Shown: positions 23,245-34,743 of the stretch, one piece after another
Position numbering within the stretch: position 1 is the stretch's first letter
How the letters are laid out: each line of letters begins with the position of its first letter
DNA from: Zygnema cylindricum
Taxonomy: Eukaryota > Streptophyta > Zygnematophyceae > Zygnematales > Zygnemataceae
NCBI GenBank assembly: GCA_037447655.1
Contig: JBBHKE010003506.1
Location: forward strand, 1-64,000
Length of the DNA stretch: 64,000 nucleotides
Direction: 5' to 3'
Notes under the pieces: model-generated
Database searches by the model: none
What the model saw: only the letters and a program-made list of their open reading frames with translations
Told to the model about the DNA's origin: nothing
Made by a program: the position numbers and the translations under genes

Positions 23245-23463
23245 AATAAGTGGGACTAGAACCGGCTCTCACGAATAAGGGAGCCGATGAGATAGTGAGA
23301 AGAAATCCACGACTTCCATCTATTCCAGCTTCAGAGTTTGAGGGAGGAAGGAGGAGCAGCAAACGGATACAAGAAAAACAAGCCACTTATAAGGTAACTA
23401 AGCTATCTCACCCAGATGAGCCTCAGTCTTACTCAGAGGCAGTGAATAGTCTAGAGAGAAAGA

Positions 23464-24981
23464 TTGATTAGAGCCATAAATGATGAGATGGCTTCTATCA
23501 TGGAAACAAATACTTGGGAACTAGCGGATTGCCCTCCAGACAGAAAACATATTGGGTGTAAATGGGTATTTAAACTAAAACTGAACCTAGATAACACCAT
23601 TGAGAGATATAAGGCTCGATTGGTAGCGAAGGGGTTCACCCAAAAAGAGGGGATTGACTATCAGGAGACCTTTGCTCCAGTTGTTCGGTTCCCCTCAGTA
23701 AGAATTCTCCTCAGTCTCGCAGCAGCGGAAGATATGGAAATTCACCAGATTGACATTAAGACTGCTTTTCTTAATGGTGAGTTGGAGGAGGAAATTTTTA
23801 TGAGACAACCCGAGGGGTTCGTGGAAGAAGGAGAAGAGAGCAAAGTCTAAAGACTCATAAAGTCCCTATATTGACTGAAGCAAGCTCCCGGACAGTGGAA
23901 TAAGAAACTAGATGAGTTTCTTACAGGTCAAGGATATATCCGTATCAGTTCTGACCATTCTATCAATATGTTTGAAGATGAGAATGGTGTAATTTTTATT
24001 GAAATTTATGTGGATGATTTGCTTGTGTTGAGTAAATCTTTGGAAAAAATCAATAAGTTAAAGAAAGATCTTGGAAGTAGATTTGATATGATGGATTTAG
24101 GGGAGGCAAGATATATTTTGGGGATTCAGATGGAGAGAGATAGGGGAAAAATTGTTATCAGACTCACTCAGAAGGAAGCAATAGGTAATATGCTTGAGAA
24201 ATTCCAAATGGAAAATTCTAACAGTTGTACCACTCCCATAGACTTCAAAAAAATAAGTGATGGGAGTGTAGTAGAAGAAGTGATGATCTTAGATGATCAA
24301 ATGAGTCCAAAAGAGAGAGAATTTATGAAGTCTATCCGTTATAGACAGGTCGTAGGAAGTTTAATCTATTTTCTGAATTGTACTAGACCGGACATAGTGG
24401 GAGCAGTTGGAGTACTCAGTAGGAGTCTTAATGATCCTAGGAAGAGAAACTGGGAGGCAGCCAAAAGAGTCATGAGATATCTAGTAGGAACCAGGGAGTT
24501 ATGGTTTCATTTGGGAGGGGAGCACTCTGATATCACCACTTCGAGTGATGCCAGTTATGGGGATGCACCTATGAGAAGATGCGTTTCTGGGTATGTGTTG
24601 TATGTTGGGGAAGGTGCATGTTGTTAGAGCAGTAAGCAACAAAAGGTTGTTGCTCAGTCCACTATGGAGGTTGAGTACATGGCCTCTTGTTTTGCTGCGA
24701 AAGAGTTAATGTGGGTCAAGTCCTTGCTGCAAGAACAGGGGTATCTGATAGAGAGAGTGCATGAAGTGTTTTGTGATAATCAAGCTGCAATTGCAATTGC
24801 AGCTAATCTAAAACATCATTTTAAGGCTAAACATATGGACATAAGATTAAGTTTTGTAAGAGAAAAAGTTGAGAATAAAATCGTGAATCTTATATATAGA
24901 CTTGATGAGGAAATGGTAGCTGATATGATGACAAAACATGTGCCTTCTCCCAAGTTAAAATATTGCTGGAAAAGTGTGGAT
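23464..24981 (+). pseudogene. Element A reverse transcriptase and RNase H, three stops
   Basis: Copia RT motifs in order: WELADCPPDRKHIGCKWVFK, YKARLVAKGFTQ, QIDIKTAFLNGELEE, YVDDLLVLS (active site intact), MDLGEARYILG. RNase H follows with SDASYGDAP, SSKQQKVVAQS and FCDNQAAIAIA, then the usual KHMDIRLSFVRE end. In-frame stops interrupt at about 23848 and 23871 and at 24625. The corresponding codons in C2 are Cys, Gly and Trp. The Trp to TAG change is a single G-to-A transition. Confidence 0.92.
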
Positions 24982-25006
24982 TAAAAATGAAATTTAAATT
25001 AGACTA

Positions 25007-25020
25007 GAAAATAAGGGGAG
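25007..25020 (+). promoter_or_regulatory. Polypurine tract of element A
   Basis: GAAAATAAGGGGAG directly abuts the 3' LTR. The same tract precedes the 3' LTRs of B (ends 41471) and C2 (minus strand, right of 34619). It is the expected plus-strand primer. Confidence 0.85.
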
Positions 25021-26028
25021 TGTTGAAATTAGTAGTTTTATTTGGTATTTTCTAGGTTTGAATTTAGTACAAATAAGAAAAAGAAAAAGATGGACAGCCT
25101 GCCTCCGCCTTCTCTCCCTTCCCACCATACTTGTCGTAGTCACCGAGGGATGGAGAGGGTGGCTAAGCCATGGCTGTCCTAGCTTAAGCAGGCAGGGCTA
25201 AAGAGTGACTTATGTCACTCTCAACAAAAGGTTGAGTCCGACAGGACTCGAACCTCAGAGCGGCAAAGCACGGCTTAGCCGTTAGCTGTAACCAGTCTGT
25301 CGTAGGAGTCCGTTGAGATACATTATGTTTGATTATTATTTATACAATGTTACGTGTATGAATTCAATTAACGGAATTACAAACAAAAAAACATGGAACC
25401 AAGTATTATATAGTGCGAACATTATCTCGCACGAAAACAAATGAATCAGACATTTGTTTTGACGCCAAACATTTAATATTGAATCTGATCCGACGGTGTA
25501 CATCAATGCCGCGATCGCGGAATGGTCACTTTTGGCGTTTATGGACGTGGCGTGACGTGGCGCCACGCGGAGGGATGACATTTGGTCGCAAGAATTCCGG
25601 CGAACATAAGGACAAGTGAAAAGTGGACACGCGTCCACTTAATGGCGTTGCCGTATATGGGCCGTACAAAAAGTACATCGATCATATAACTTTTCTGCAC
25701 TCTACAGTGATCCGATTGGTTCGTACTTCAATAGATAGGGTTTGTGAGAGGGATTTAGGACTTAGAGAATTTTGGTAGATAGGAACCTCTCTCTCTTTGA
25801 GAGTTGTATAAACTTGGCATCTTTGCCGACTCATAACTTATCGGTTGGTTGGCTGTTTTCAGTGATTATTTTTGCTACGGACTCAAGGGAGTCCAAGCTA
25901 CACAGGGGTGCAGTCAAATTGTCAGTTTGCCATCTTGGGCACCAGTGGTTGTGGCTTAAAGTGGGTTAGTTAAATACTATCTAAAGGCTTCTTGTATTTT
26001 GTGGTCCAATGGAGGACACAGAATTGCA
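25021..26028 (+). repeat. Element A 3' LTR
   Basis: 1,008 bp, TGTTGAAATT to GAATTGCA. It lacks the 228-bp insertion of the 5' LTR and therefore preserves the empty site. Leader hairpin 1 is intact with loop AAGG; hairpin 2 has one A-C mismatch. An antisense tRNA-like stretch lies at 25231-25300. Confidence 0.95.
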
Positions 26029-26033
26029 CAGGT

Positions 26034-26372
26034 TTAGCAGGCAGGCATCTCTCCACTCCTATAGCCCTTACTTCATTCTCTTCGGCAGACATCCCATCCT
26101 ACCAGGGGCTGCGTCGGCTCAGGTGGTTGTGCTTCCGGAGATGGACAACCGGGGGACGGTAGAGAAATTGATTGCCGACAGGGCCAAGGTATTTCAGCGG
26201 GAAATACCTCTGGCCATGGGCAATTTACAGGCTGCTCAGCACAGAGATCAATTTGACACCTTGCGACAAGAATTCGAGGAGTACCGTGAGGAGACATACA
26301 GCATGCTCCAGCAGTTGCAGTTTCCCTCAGTAAGCAAGGTTCAGCGAGACGTTGAATCCTTAGTGGGAGAAA
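26034..26372 (+). pseudogene. G1 integrase C-terminal part
   Basis: The frame continues from MGYR before element A into FSRQASLHSYSPYFILFGRHP, the usual gypsy integrase segment after the catalytic Glu, then ADRAKVFQ and a glutamine/glutamate-rich, coiled-coil-like stretch (EEYREETYSMLQQLQ). The frame remains open to the start of the G2 LTR at 26373 and stops inside it. The rest of G1 is missing. Confidence 0.85.
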
Positions 26373-26916
26373 TTGTAATAGGGTTACAGGGTTGAGTGCT
26401 TAGTGGCTAGAAACTAGGTTGCTATAGTTGCGGTTGCAGAGGAGCGAAGTTGCGATTCCAGTCCAGCGCAACATACCAGCATAACAACTTAGTTGAATAA
26501 CGTAACGCAGCAGAGCTACGCAGCGTGGCAGTATAGCAACGCCGCTGAATGTAGATTTAACTGTATAGTTATAGAAGGATATTTTAGATAGATCTCGGTT
26601 GACCGTGAAGGTCCACGTGTACACTTGTACAATATTAGGTTGACTAGCAGCTAGTTAGTTTAAATAGTGGAGCAGACGTAGTAAAAAGATAGACTCTTTA
26701 GGTAGACCTTTACAGTGAACTGTAAACTTGTTATCTCCCTCCTGATTAATAAAGCTTGGCCTTTATCTGTGGGTGCTGTGTACTCGTGCTGTTACTATGG
26801 GGAGGTCCTTGGAGCTTTCCGCTGTGCATTGTGGTATTTTGTTCCTTTTACATTGGTATCGGAGCTATCCCCTGTGACTCGACAGCATAGGAGAACACGA
26901 CGTATCTACCACGGAA

Positions 26917-27994
26917 ATGTTAGCGCAAGTTTTTCGGGAGTTGGAAAACGTAAGATTACAAAATGCTCAACTAAGTAACACCGTCGCAACCTTAGAATCT
27001 CGTCTTGGTGAACGACCTCATGGAGGCATAGAGAGAGACTTAAGGAGACCAAAGTTTAGACTTCTCGATGAGTTTGACCCGGCCAGACAAAAGAATCTTG
27101 ATGCGTGGCTATTCTCCATTGCGAATTACCTTGAGAATTTCCGTAGCCTGTCGGATCGTGAGAAGATTCATTATGCGGGTGGACTTCTAAAAAGGGCAGC
27201 GGGAGCATGGTGGAGGACGATGGTAGAAAACGATGAGATGCCGTTTATTTGTCCCTTTTCATTCAACTCCTCCATGACTCTTGGCAACCCGTCAATACGG
27301 TTAAGGCTGCAGTGGATAAGATCGTGAATTTGAAGCAACGAACCTGCGTGTTGGAGTAAACGCAACGGTTCTTGGAGTGCAAGGTGCAAATACCCACGAT
27401 GACGGAGATGAAGCCGTGGATTGTTACGTGAAGGGGCTTAAAGCATCCATTTGGAGGGATGTGGAGCAATGGCTCGCCTGGGAAAGTACGTCTCCTAGTC
27501 TATCGACCATTATTCAGTTTGCGGAATTGACCGATTCAGTGGACTTAATCTTACGTAGACCTTATCATTATGGGTCGAGTAGCGGCGGGGGAGGTCAACG
27601 TGATGATGGTCCAACCCCCATGGAGCTCGAAGCAATTGATGAGAATAAGGAGGTGGTCAACATGTTGCGGAAGAAAACGAAGATTACCAAAGGCAAGACC
27701 AATGATTTGTTGCCCGAGGAGCTCCAACGGAGGAAGCAAATCGGCCTATATTTCCACTGCGGTTCCCCAGACCATATGACCCGAGAATGTCCAAAAAAGA
27801 GAGGTATTAGGGAAGGCAAACTTAACGTCATGAGGTTAGCAGGTCAACAAGGAGATCCCTTAATATTTCAAGGTCGGATCGGAGTGAGCGCTGCTAGCTT
27901 CATGGTGGACTCCGACGCATCGAGGAACTTCATCAACGAGGTGACGGTGAAGAAGTTGAAACTCCCTATTGTAGTGCTAAAGGATTGTCAGTAA
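26917..27994 (+). pseudogene. G2 gag and protease, broken
   Basis: The first frame (MLAQVFRELENVRLQNAQL) begins with a coiled-coil-like helix, then FRLLDEFDPARQKNLDAWLF and AAGAWWRTMV, a retrotransposon gag core. A frameshift near 27250 follows. The second frame (27377 on) has the nucleocapsid knuckle with its first Cys replaced (LYFHCGSPDHMTREC; G3 has LCYQC) and a protease site changed from DSGA to DSDA. Both lesions remove key residues. Confidence 0.86.
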
Positions 27995-28176
27995 GTGTAA
28001 TTAGCCGACGGAAGCTCTCTATCCATTACTCATCGTACTCCGAGGTTACGTGTCAGAACTGGGAAGTTCCAATGGTATGACACCCTTCACGTATTACCGC
28101 TTGGAGACCATGAAGTAATCTAGGGGAAATCGTGGCTGCAAAAATGGAACCCGACGATCGATTAGAGAAGTGGCGA

Positions 28177-30033
28177 CATGAGAGTTAAGAAAGGTGAAAA
28201 AGAGTTTGAGGTAAAGGCGCGAGCGGCTGGTAAGGGATCCGAAGAGGGATGCCTGCTTTCAGCCTTATCGTTGAAAAGGGCACTCAAGAAAGGGGTGACA
28301 ATTGGTATGGCGATCGTCCAACCTATGGAGGAGGCGAAGGAAGGGGTTCCGGAAGAATGGAGTAAAAATGACCCCGACTTCGACTCGAAAAAGGGTGACG
28401 ACATCGGAAAGACTTCCGTAGAGGCCCCGGAAGTCGTGACAAAACTTCTCGAGGAGTATATTGATGTTTTTCCCCCGATGCTCCTAGAAGGCTTACCTCG
28501 AAAGCGCGAAGTAGATAATAAGATAGAGCTTGTTCTCGGAGCAGTTGCCCGGCAAATCGGATGTATAAGATGAGCTACACCGAATTAGATGAACTCAAAA
28601 AGCAGCTTGCGGAGTTGGTCGAAGCCGGAGCAATCGAACCGAACAAGTCACCGTATGGAGCCCCCGTCCTCTTCGTAAATAAGAAGGATGGAGGTTTTTG
28701 GATGTGTGTGGACTACCGAGCGCTAAACAAGTTAACAGTGAAAAATGCGTACCCTCTATCGAGGATAGACGAACTGTTGGATCGACTACGAGGTGCTAAA
28801 TACTTTTCGAAGATAAACCTACGAAGTGGCTATGACCAAATCAGAATTGCTGAGGAAGATGTGGAAAAGGCGGCATTTAGAACTCGGCTGGGTCATTTCC
28901 AATTTCGGGTTATGCAGTTCGGATTGACCAACGCACCGGCAACCTTTATGCATTTGATGAATTCCATCTTTCGGCAATATTCTGACGCCTTCGTAATTGT
29001 CTTCTTAGATGGCATCTTGGTGTAAAGCAAGACGCTGGAGGATCATATGAAGCACCTGCAAACAGTATTACAAGTCCTTCGGGAGAACAAGTTATACGGG
29101 AAGAGGAGTACATGTGACTTTTTCAAGGAGAAAATTGAGATTTTGGGTCATGTGGTGAGCCAGGATGGAATCGCAGTGGATCCCAACAAAACTAGGGCGA
29201 TGAAGGAGTGGCCCTAGCCGACGAACATTACGTAGTTACGGAGCTTTCTTGGATTATGCTCCTTTTATCGCGGTTTTGTCGAAGGTTTTGCAAAAAATGC
29301 TGCACCACTCACCGAATTACTTAAAAATGACGTGCCCTACGATTCGCACACGGCGCAAAGGGCAGCCTTTAACACGCTAAAGGAGCGGTTGGTTACTGCC
29401 CTTGTGTTAGCTGTGCCTGACCTGGAATTACCTTGGACGATAATCACCGACGTTAGCGATACGGCTATTGGAGCGATCCCTATGCAGGATCAAAGAAAAG
29501 AACTTCAACCCATTGCCTATGACAATCGGAAACTTAAGGCAGCGGAGCTTAACTAGGCTACCCATGAAAAAGGAGACAATCGCCATTATTAATGCGCTGG
29601 AAGTTTGGAAATGTTATGTCCAAGGGAAGCGGATCACAATCATCACCGATCACTACGCCCTGTAGTATCTCTAGACACAGCCGAACTTGTCGAAGAAACA
29701 TGTACGATGGATGACATTTCTTCAGACTTTCGAACCATAGTTAACTATTGAATATAAACCGGGCAAGACAAACCCGACGGATGCGCTGTCAAGAAGACCC
29801 GGAGTAGCTCCGCATGTAACAGAGAAACGGTGGCAAGCATCGAAGGATGGGAACGTAGACTCGATGAAAAAGAACACCGCAACGTCGGGCACAGCTGAGG
29901 ATCCCAAACTCAGCGCATTGACTAGTACGGTAAAAGTGGACGAACAATGGTTAAGTAGGATCAAGGCCGCATACGATGAAGACGAGACAATCAAGGAACT
30001 TCTTAAACAGAAGGTATTAGTTCGAACCGCCTA
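28177..30033 (+). pseudogene. G2 reverse transcriptase and RNase H, broken
   Basis: RT motifs: [60 protein letters not shown] and FLDG at the active site where G3 has FLDD. A stop follows at about 29023. RNase H reads ITDVSDTAIGA and TDHYAL with several TAG codons. IEYKPGKTNPTDALSRR marks the RNase H end. G3 gives an almost intact version of each segment. Confidence 0.88.
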
Positions 30034-30111
30034 AAGGGATCTACCGACTTCCCTCCATCCATAGGTACCAGATGTTTAACTAATATTATATCTTCTCTCT
30101 TTAGATCATAT

Positions 30112-30121
30112 NNNNNNNNNN
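30112..30121. other. Assembly gap, 10 N
   Basis: Ten undetermined bases sit between the truncated end of G2 and unassigned sequence before the inverted G3 copy. The true size of the gap is unknown. Confidence 1.
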
Positions 30122-30352
30122 TTTTGTTGGCGTGCACAGCGACTCCGGATAATGTCCGGCTTGTACTGAACGCTGTAAGGTCTCATACAAGCCTTCACAC
30201 TGAGGACACTATCCTTGTTTAGTCTTAGCCCTGTTGTTCCAGAAAATGTTGGGCAAGGGTATGTTAAACAAAGAACCCTCCGCTAGAGCTACCTAAAGTA
30301 ACATCGAGGGTGCGACTGATTCCTCCCGATACTGAGTTAGAAGCAGCAGCAC
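30122..30352. other. Unassigned 231 bp between gap and G3
   Basis: No open reading frame, LTR terminus or similarity to other parts of the window was recognised. G3 integrase similarity starts sharply at 30353, so this is a breakpoint region. Confidence 0.5.
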
Positions 30353-30838
30353 CTAATAAACACGGTCGCTGACGATCTTCTTCGGAAGTCCGTGGTGGCG
30401 GAATATCTCCCGAAAGAATAAGTCCGCGACATCTCGCGCAGTGGCTGTGGTTGACGTGGGTAGGAAATAGGCCATTTTCGTCAAATAATCCACGACGACG
30501 AAGATTGAGTCATAGCCCTCCTTAGTCAGCGTGGGAGCTACAATGAAATCCATCGAGATCGCCTCCCAAGAAACAAATTGTATGGGAACGGGTTGTAAAA
30601 GACCTTGTTGTCCCGATTCTGATTTGTTCCTATCACAGGAGTCACACTTCCGAACATACTCTGGAATGTCGCAAGTCATGTTCGGCCTGTAATAGGCCTC
30701 AGCGACACGTGCGGTTGTTTTTTCCCGCCCAAAATGTCCACTGAGCGGCTCGTCATGGCTCATTTTAAGTATCACATGACGTAACTCCGTATTTATTGGA
30801 ACGTAAAGTCGTGTTGTCTGACTCGGTCTCTACCGCCA
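30353..30838 (-). pseudogene. G3 integrase, truncated
   Basis: Zinc finger MSHDEPLSGHFG and CDSCDRNK, then ISMDFIVAPT with the first catalytic Asp and LPKKIVSDRV with the second. Coding similarity ends there at 30353, so the third catalytic Glu is missing. Confidence 0.85.
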
Positions 30839-31072
30839 CATACCATTGGCGGTTCGAATTAATATTTTCCGTTTAATAAGTTCCTTCATTGTCTCGTCTT
30901 TGTCGTACGCGACCTTGATCCTACTTAGCCACTGCTCGTCCACTTGCACCGTACTAGTGACTGCGCTGAGTTTCGGATCTTGCGCTGCCTCCAATGTTGC
31001 GGTGTTCTTTTTCACAGAGCTTACGTCTAAATCCTGCGATGTTTGCGATCGTTGTGCCACTGGAGCAGCGAC

Positions 31073-32083
31073 TCACAGCGCGTCCGGCGGGTTCGTCTTG
31101 CCTGGCTTGTACTCAATGACAAGTTGCAGCCCGACGATTTGAAGAAATGTCATCCATCGCACTTGTTTCTTGGACAACTTCGGTTGCAGGTACTGTAGGG
31201 CGTGGTGATCCGTGATAACTGTGATCCGCTTCCCCTGAACGTAACATTTCCAAACGTCCAGCGCATTGATGATCGCAATTGTATCCTTTTCATGGGTGGC
31301 CCAGTTAAGCTCCGCTGCCTTTAGTTTTCGACTGTCGTAGGTAATGGGTTGTAGGCCTTTTCCTTGATCGCGCATAAGGATCGCTCCAATAGCCGTATCG
31401 CTGGCGTCTGTAGTTATCGTCCAAGGTAAGTCCAGGTCGGGAACAGCTAACACAGGGGCGGTAACCAACCGCTCCTTTAGCGTGTTAAAAGCTGCCCCTT
31501 ACGCCGATTTCCACTCGTAAGGCACGTCATTCTTGAGTAGTTGCGTGAGTGGTGCAACGATTTTTGCAAAACCTTCGACAAAACGTCGATAGTAGGAGCA
31601 TAATCCCAGAAAGCTCCGTAATTGCGTAATATTCAACGGCTGCGGCCACTCGTTCACTTCCCTCGTATTGTTCGGATCCATTGCGATTCCGTCTCGGCTC
31701 ACCACATGGCCTAGAAAATCAATTTTCTCCTTCAAGAAGTCACATTTACTCCTCTTTGCATACAACATATTTTCCCGAAGGATTTGTAGGTGTGTTCGTA
31801 AGTGCGTCATATGATCCTCCAGCGTTCGGCTATACACCAAAATATCGTCGAGAAAGAGGATTACAAAAGCATCCAGATATTGCCGAAAGATGGAGTTCAT
31901 CAGATGGATAAACGTTGCCGGCCCATTGGTTAACCCGAACGGCATTACCCGAAACTGGAAATGGCCATACCGAGTTCTAAACGCCGTCTTTTCCACATCC
32001 TCCTCGACAATTCTAATCTGGTGATAACCGCTTCGCAGATCTATCTTCGAGAAATATTTAGCACTTCGAAGTCGGTCCAACAT
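31073..32083 (-). pseudogene. G3 RT core and RNase H, few lesions
   Basis: RT (32083 to 31499) reads [28 protein letters not shown] and FLDDILVYS with an intact active site, then the thumb ([17 protein letters not shown]). RNase H (31468 to 31073) reads TTDASDTAIGAIL, KDTIAIINAL and TDHHALQYL and ends EYKPGKTNPPDAL. A stop near 31500 separates the two frames. Upstream RT motifs continue to the right in the 32138-33526 frame. Confidence 0.88.
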
Positions 32084-32137
32084 TTCGTCTATTCTCGGTA
32101 AAGGGTACGCATTCTTGACCGTTAACTTGTTTAGCGC

Positions 32138-33526
32138 TCAGTAGTCCACAAACATACGAAAACCTCCATCTTTTTTATTCACGAAGAGAACGGGAGCTCC
32201 ATACGGTGACTTGCTCGGTTCTATTGCTCCGGCTTCGACCAACTCCGCGAGTTGCTTTTTGAGTTCGTCTAATTTGGTGTAACTCATCTTGTACATCCGA
32301 TTAGCCGGGGGTACCGCTCCGGGAACAAGTTCTATCTTGTGGTCTACTTCGCGCTTCGGAGGTAAGCACTCGGGGAGCTTCGGGGGAAAAACATTTATAT
32401 ACTCCTCGAGAAGTTTTGTCACGACTTCCAGGGCCTCTTCGGAAGTCTTTCCGGTGTCGTCTCTTTCTTTCGAGTCGAAGTCGGGTTCCTTCTTCTTCCA
32501 TTCCTCCGGAATCTCCTCCTTCGCCTCCTCCATGGGCTGGACGACCGCTACACCAATAGTTTCCCCTTTTCTGAGTGCCCTCTTAAGCTGTAAAGCCGAA
32601 AGTAAACGTCCCTCTTCCGCTCCTTTACCAACCGCTCCCGCTTTTACCTCAAACTCTTCTTCACCCTTCGTCACTCTCATGGCCCCACTTCTCCAATCGA
32701 TCGCCGGATTCCATTTTTGCAGCCACGGCTTCCCCAAGATTACCTCATGGTCCCCAAGAGGTAATACATGAAGAGTGTCGTACCATCGGAATCTCCCGAT
32801 TCCGACGCGTAACCTCGGAGTACGATGGGTAATGGATAAGGAACTTCCGTCTGCCAATTGCACCGATTGCTGATCCTTAAGTACCACGAAAGGATGTTTC
32901 AACTTTTTCACCCTCGCCTCGTTGATGAAATTTCCCGATGCTCCGGAGTCCACCATGAATCTAGTTGCGCGCACTCCGATTTGACCCCGAAATATCAAAC
33001 GGTCTCCTCCTTCACCAGCTAACCTCATGACGTTTCCATTTCCTGGATTTTTCCGTTTTGGACATTCACGTGCCATATGGTCCACTGAACCGCACTGGTA
33101 GCATAAGCCATTTTGCCTCCTCCGTTGGAGCTCCTCGGGGGACAAGTTGTTGGTCTTGGTCTTGATAGTTTTCTTCTTTTTCCGCAGTACATTGACCACC
33201 TTCTTATCCTCATCAATTGCTCTGAGCTCCATGGGAGTTGGACCATCGTCTCGACGACCCCCTCCACCGCTACTCGACCCATAACGATAAGGTCGTAGGA
33301 AGGTGAAGTCGACTGAATCGGTCCGCTCAGCAAACTGAATGATCGTTGAGAGACTAGGAGTTGTGCTTTCCCGAGCGAGCCATTGTTCCACATCCCTACG
33401 AATGGAGGATTTGAGCCCTTTCACGTAGCGATCCACAACTTCATCCTCCGTCATCGTAGGGATTTGAACCTTGCACTCCAAAAACCGTTGCATAAACTCC
33501 AACACCGAAGTTCGTTGCTTCAACAC
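32138..33526 (-). CDS. G3 gag-protease-RT start, open 462-codon segment
   Basis: Uninterrupted on the minus strand. Gag C-terminus; zinc knuckle CYQCGSVDHMAREC; protease active site FMVDSGASGNF; flap and C-terminal strand around VILGKPWL; then the RT entry [21 protein letters not shown] stop follows at VDY where G2 reads VDYRALNK. The apparent ATG start is internal, since gag continues upstream to about 33565 and then across the C2 insertion. Confidence 0.87.
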   Translation of the reverse strand: MLKQRTSVLEFMQRFLECKVQIPTMTEDEVVDRYVKGLKSSIRRDVEQWLARESTTPSLSTIIQFAERTDSVDFTFLRPYRYGSSSGGGGRRDDGPTPMELRAIDEDKKVVNVLRKKKKTIKTKTNNLSPEELQRRRQNGLCYQCGSVDHMARECPKRKNPGNGNVMRLAGEGGDRLIFRGQIGVRATRFMVDSGASGNFINEARVKKLKHPFVVLKDQQSVQLADGSSLSITHRTPRLRVGIGRFRWYDTLHVLPLGDHEVILGKPWLQKWNPAIDWRSGAMRVTKGEEEFEVKAGAVGKGAEEGRLLSALQLKRALRKGETIGVAVVQPMEEAKEEIPEEWKKKEPDFDSKERDDTGKTSEEALEVVTKLLEEYINVFPPKLPECLPPKREVDHKIELVPGAVPPANRMYKMSYTKLDELKKQLAELVEAGAIEPSKSPYGAPVLFVNKKDGGFRMFVDY

Positions 33527-33570
33527 AGCGATCTTATCTCTTGCAGCTTTAACTGTATTAACAGGCTGCC

Positions 33571-34619
33571 TGCAATTCTGTGTCCTCCATTAGACTACAG
33601 AATACAGGAAGCCTCTAGATAGTTATTAACTAACCCACTTTCAATGGCAACCACTGCTACCCTAGCAGACAAGCAGACAATCTGACTGCACCCCTGTGCA
33701 GCCTGGACTCCCCTGAGTCCGTAGAAAAAGAAATCTTTGAAAACGCCCAACCAGGCGATAAGTTATGAGGTGGCAAAGATGCCAATTTATACAAACTCTG
33801 AGAGAGAGAGAGGACTATCTACCTAATTTTTCCTAAGTCCTAGTTTTTCCTAGTTCTCTCTCACAGCTCCTATCTACTGCTTGTACAAACCAATCGCAAG
33901 ACTGTATAGTACGAGAAAGTACTACTACCGATGTACTTTCTGTACGGCCTCTATACGACAAAGCCATTAAGCAGACGCGTGTCCATTTTCCACTTGTCCG
34001 TACGTTCCTCGAAATTCCGGCGACTGAATGTTATCTCTCCACGTGGCGCCAGGTCATACCACGTCACTAAATGCCAAAGTGACCATTCCGGGATTTCAGC
34101 GATGATGTGCGCCGTTAGATTTGACGCGAAGTTTAATCTCAGCCGTAATAAATACTTGAGCGATATTTGTTTCGCTGTCGAAACAAAATGCGCGATATCC
34201 GTTTCAAATGAGTATAGTACTTCGTACACTTTAAAACTGTATCTATGCGTGGCGTAAAGAGTTTCAGTTAAATGATTTCTGTATAACACAATAGTTTAAA
34301 TATTAATGAAACCGTATATCTCCTAACGGACTTCTAAGACATACTGGTTAGAGCTAACGGCTACGCTGCGCTCTGCCGGTCGGGGGTTCAAGTCCTTCCG
34401 GACTCAACCTTTTGTTGAGAGTGACTTAAGTCACTCTTTAGTCCTTCCTATGGAGCTGAGGCAGCCATGGCTCCATTGCTCTCTCTCTCTTCTTCAGTGA
34501 CTACAACAAGTATGGGGGCGAGAGAGAAGAGATGGAGACAAACTGCCTACATTTTCTTTATATGTTTTCTGCTATTTAATTTAGACCTATAAAATACAGT
34601 AAAACTTCTTATTTCAACA
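33571..34619 (-). repeat. C2 3' LTR
   Basis: 1,049 bp with TG...CA ends read on the minus strand. Both leader hairpins are perfect (33705-33720 and 33686-33701, each with loop AGGG on the minus strand). A tRNA-like stretch runs on the plus strand at 34340-34412. The polypurine tract lies just to its right. Confidence 0.94.
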
Positions 34620-34743
34620 CTCCCCTTATTTTCTAGTCTAATTTTAGCTTTTCTTTTAATCCACATTTCCCCCTACAATATTTTAACTTTGGAGAGGGCA
34701 CAGGTTTGGTCATCATGTCAGCCACCATTTCCTCATCAGATCT

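Larger units (their letters stand above)
18720..26028 (+). mobile_element. Copia element A, full length, decayed, nested in G1
   Basis: LTRs at 18720-19953 and 25021-26028 flank gag, protease, integrase, RT and RNase H in Ty1/copia order. The duplication CAGGT lies at 18715-18719 and 26029-26033, so this is a complete insertion. The unequal LTR lengths come from a 228-bp insertion in the 5' copy. The LTRs differ at many positions (I estimate 8-10% by eye), so it is older than element B. Internal stops and a 738-bp insertion in gag make it defective as a whole, though protease-integrase remains open. Confidence 0.96.
11731..26372 (+). mobile_element. G1: decayed Ty3/gypsy element carrying a DNA methyltransferase
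   Basis: Domains read in order along the plus strand: gag-like N-terminus, retropepsin, cytosine-5 DNA methyltransferase, reverse transcriptase, RNase H, zinc-binding integrase. RT before integrase identifies Ty3/gypsy. The element is interrupted by a solo LTR (16621-17717, duplication CATGG) and by Copia element A (18720-26028, duplication CAGGT); removing both restores the reading frame across the junctions. Multiple stops and frameshifts show it is dead. The 3' end is lost where G2 begins at 26373, and no confirmed LTR pair exists, so its borders are uncertain. Confidence 0.85.
26373..30033 (+). mobile_element. G2: Ty3/gypsy element, 3' truncated
   Basis: The 5' LTR at 26373-26852 (TGTAATAGGG to CCTTTTACA) matches the antisense G3 LTR at 44745-45239. 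A primer site TTGGTATCGGAGC follows, one mismatch from the standard tRNA-iMet 3'-end site. Gag, protease, RT and RNase H follow in order. Similarity to G3 ends at about 30033, shortly after RNase H and 80 bases before an assembly gap; integrase and 3' LTR are missing. Many stops make it inactive. Confidence 0.9.

Noticed and set aside
30353-30838. Endogenous viral integrase
   Set aside because: Domain order and close similarity to G2 show an LTR retrotransposon; no envelope-like gene was seen in any element here.
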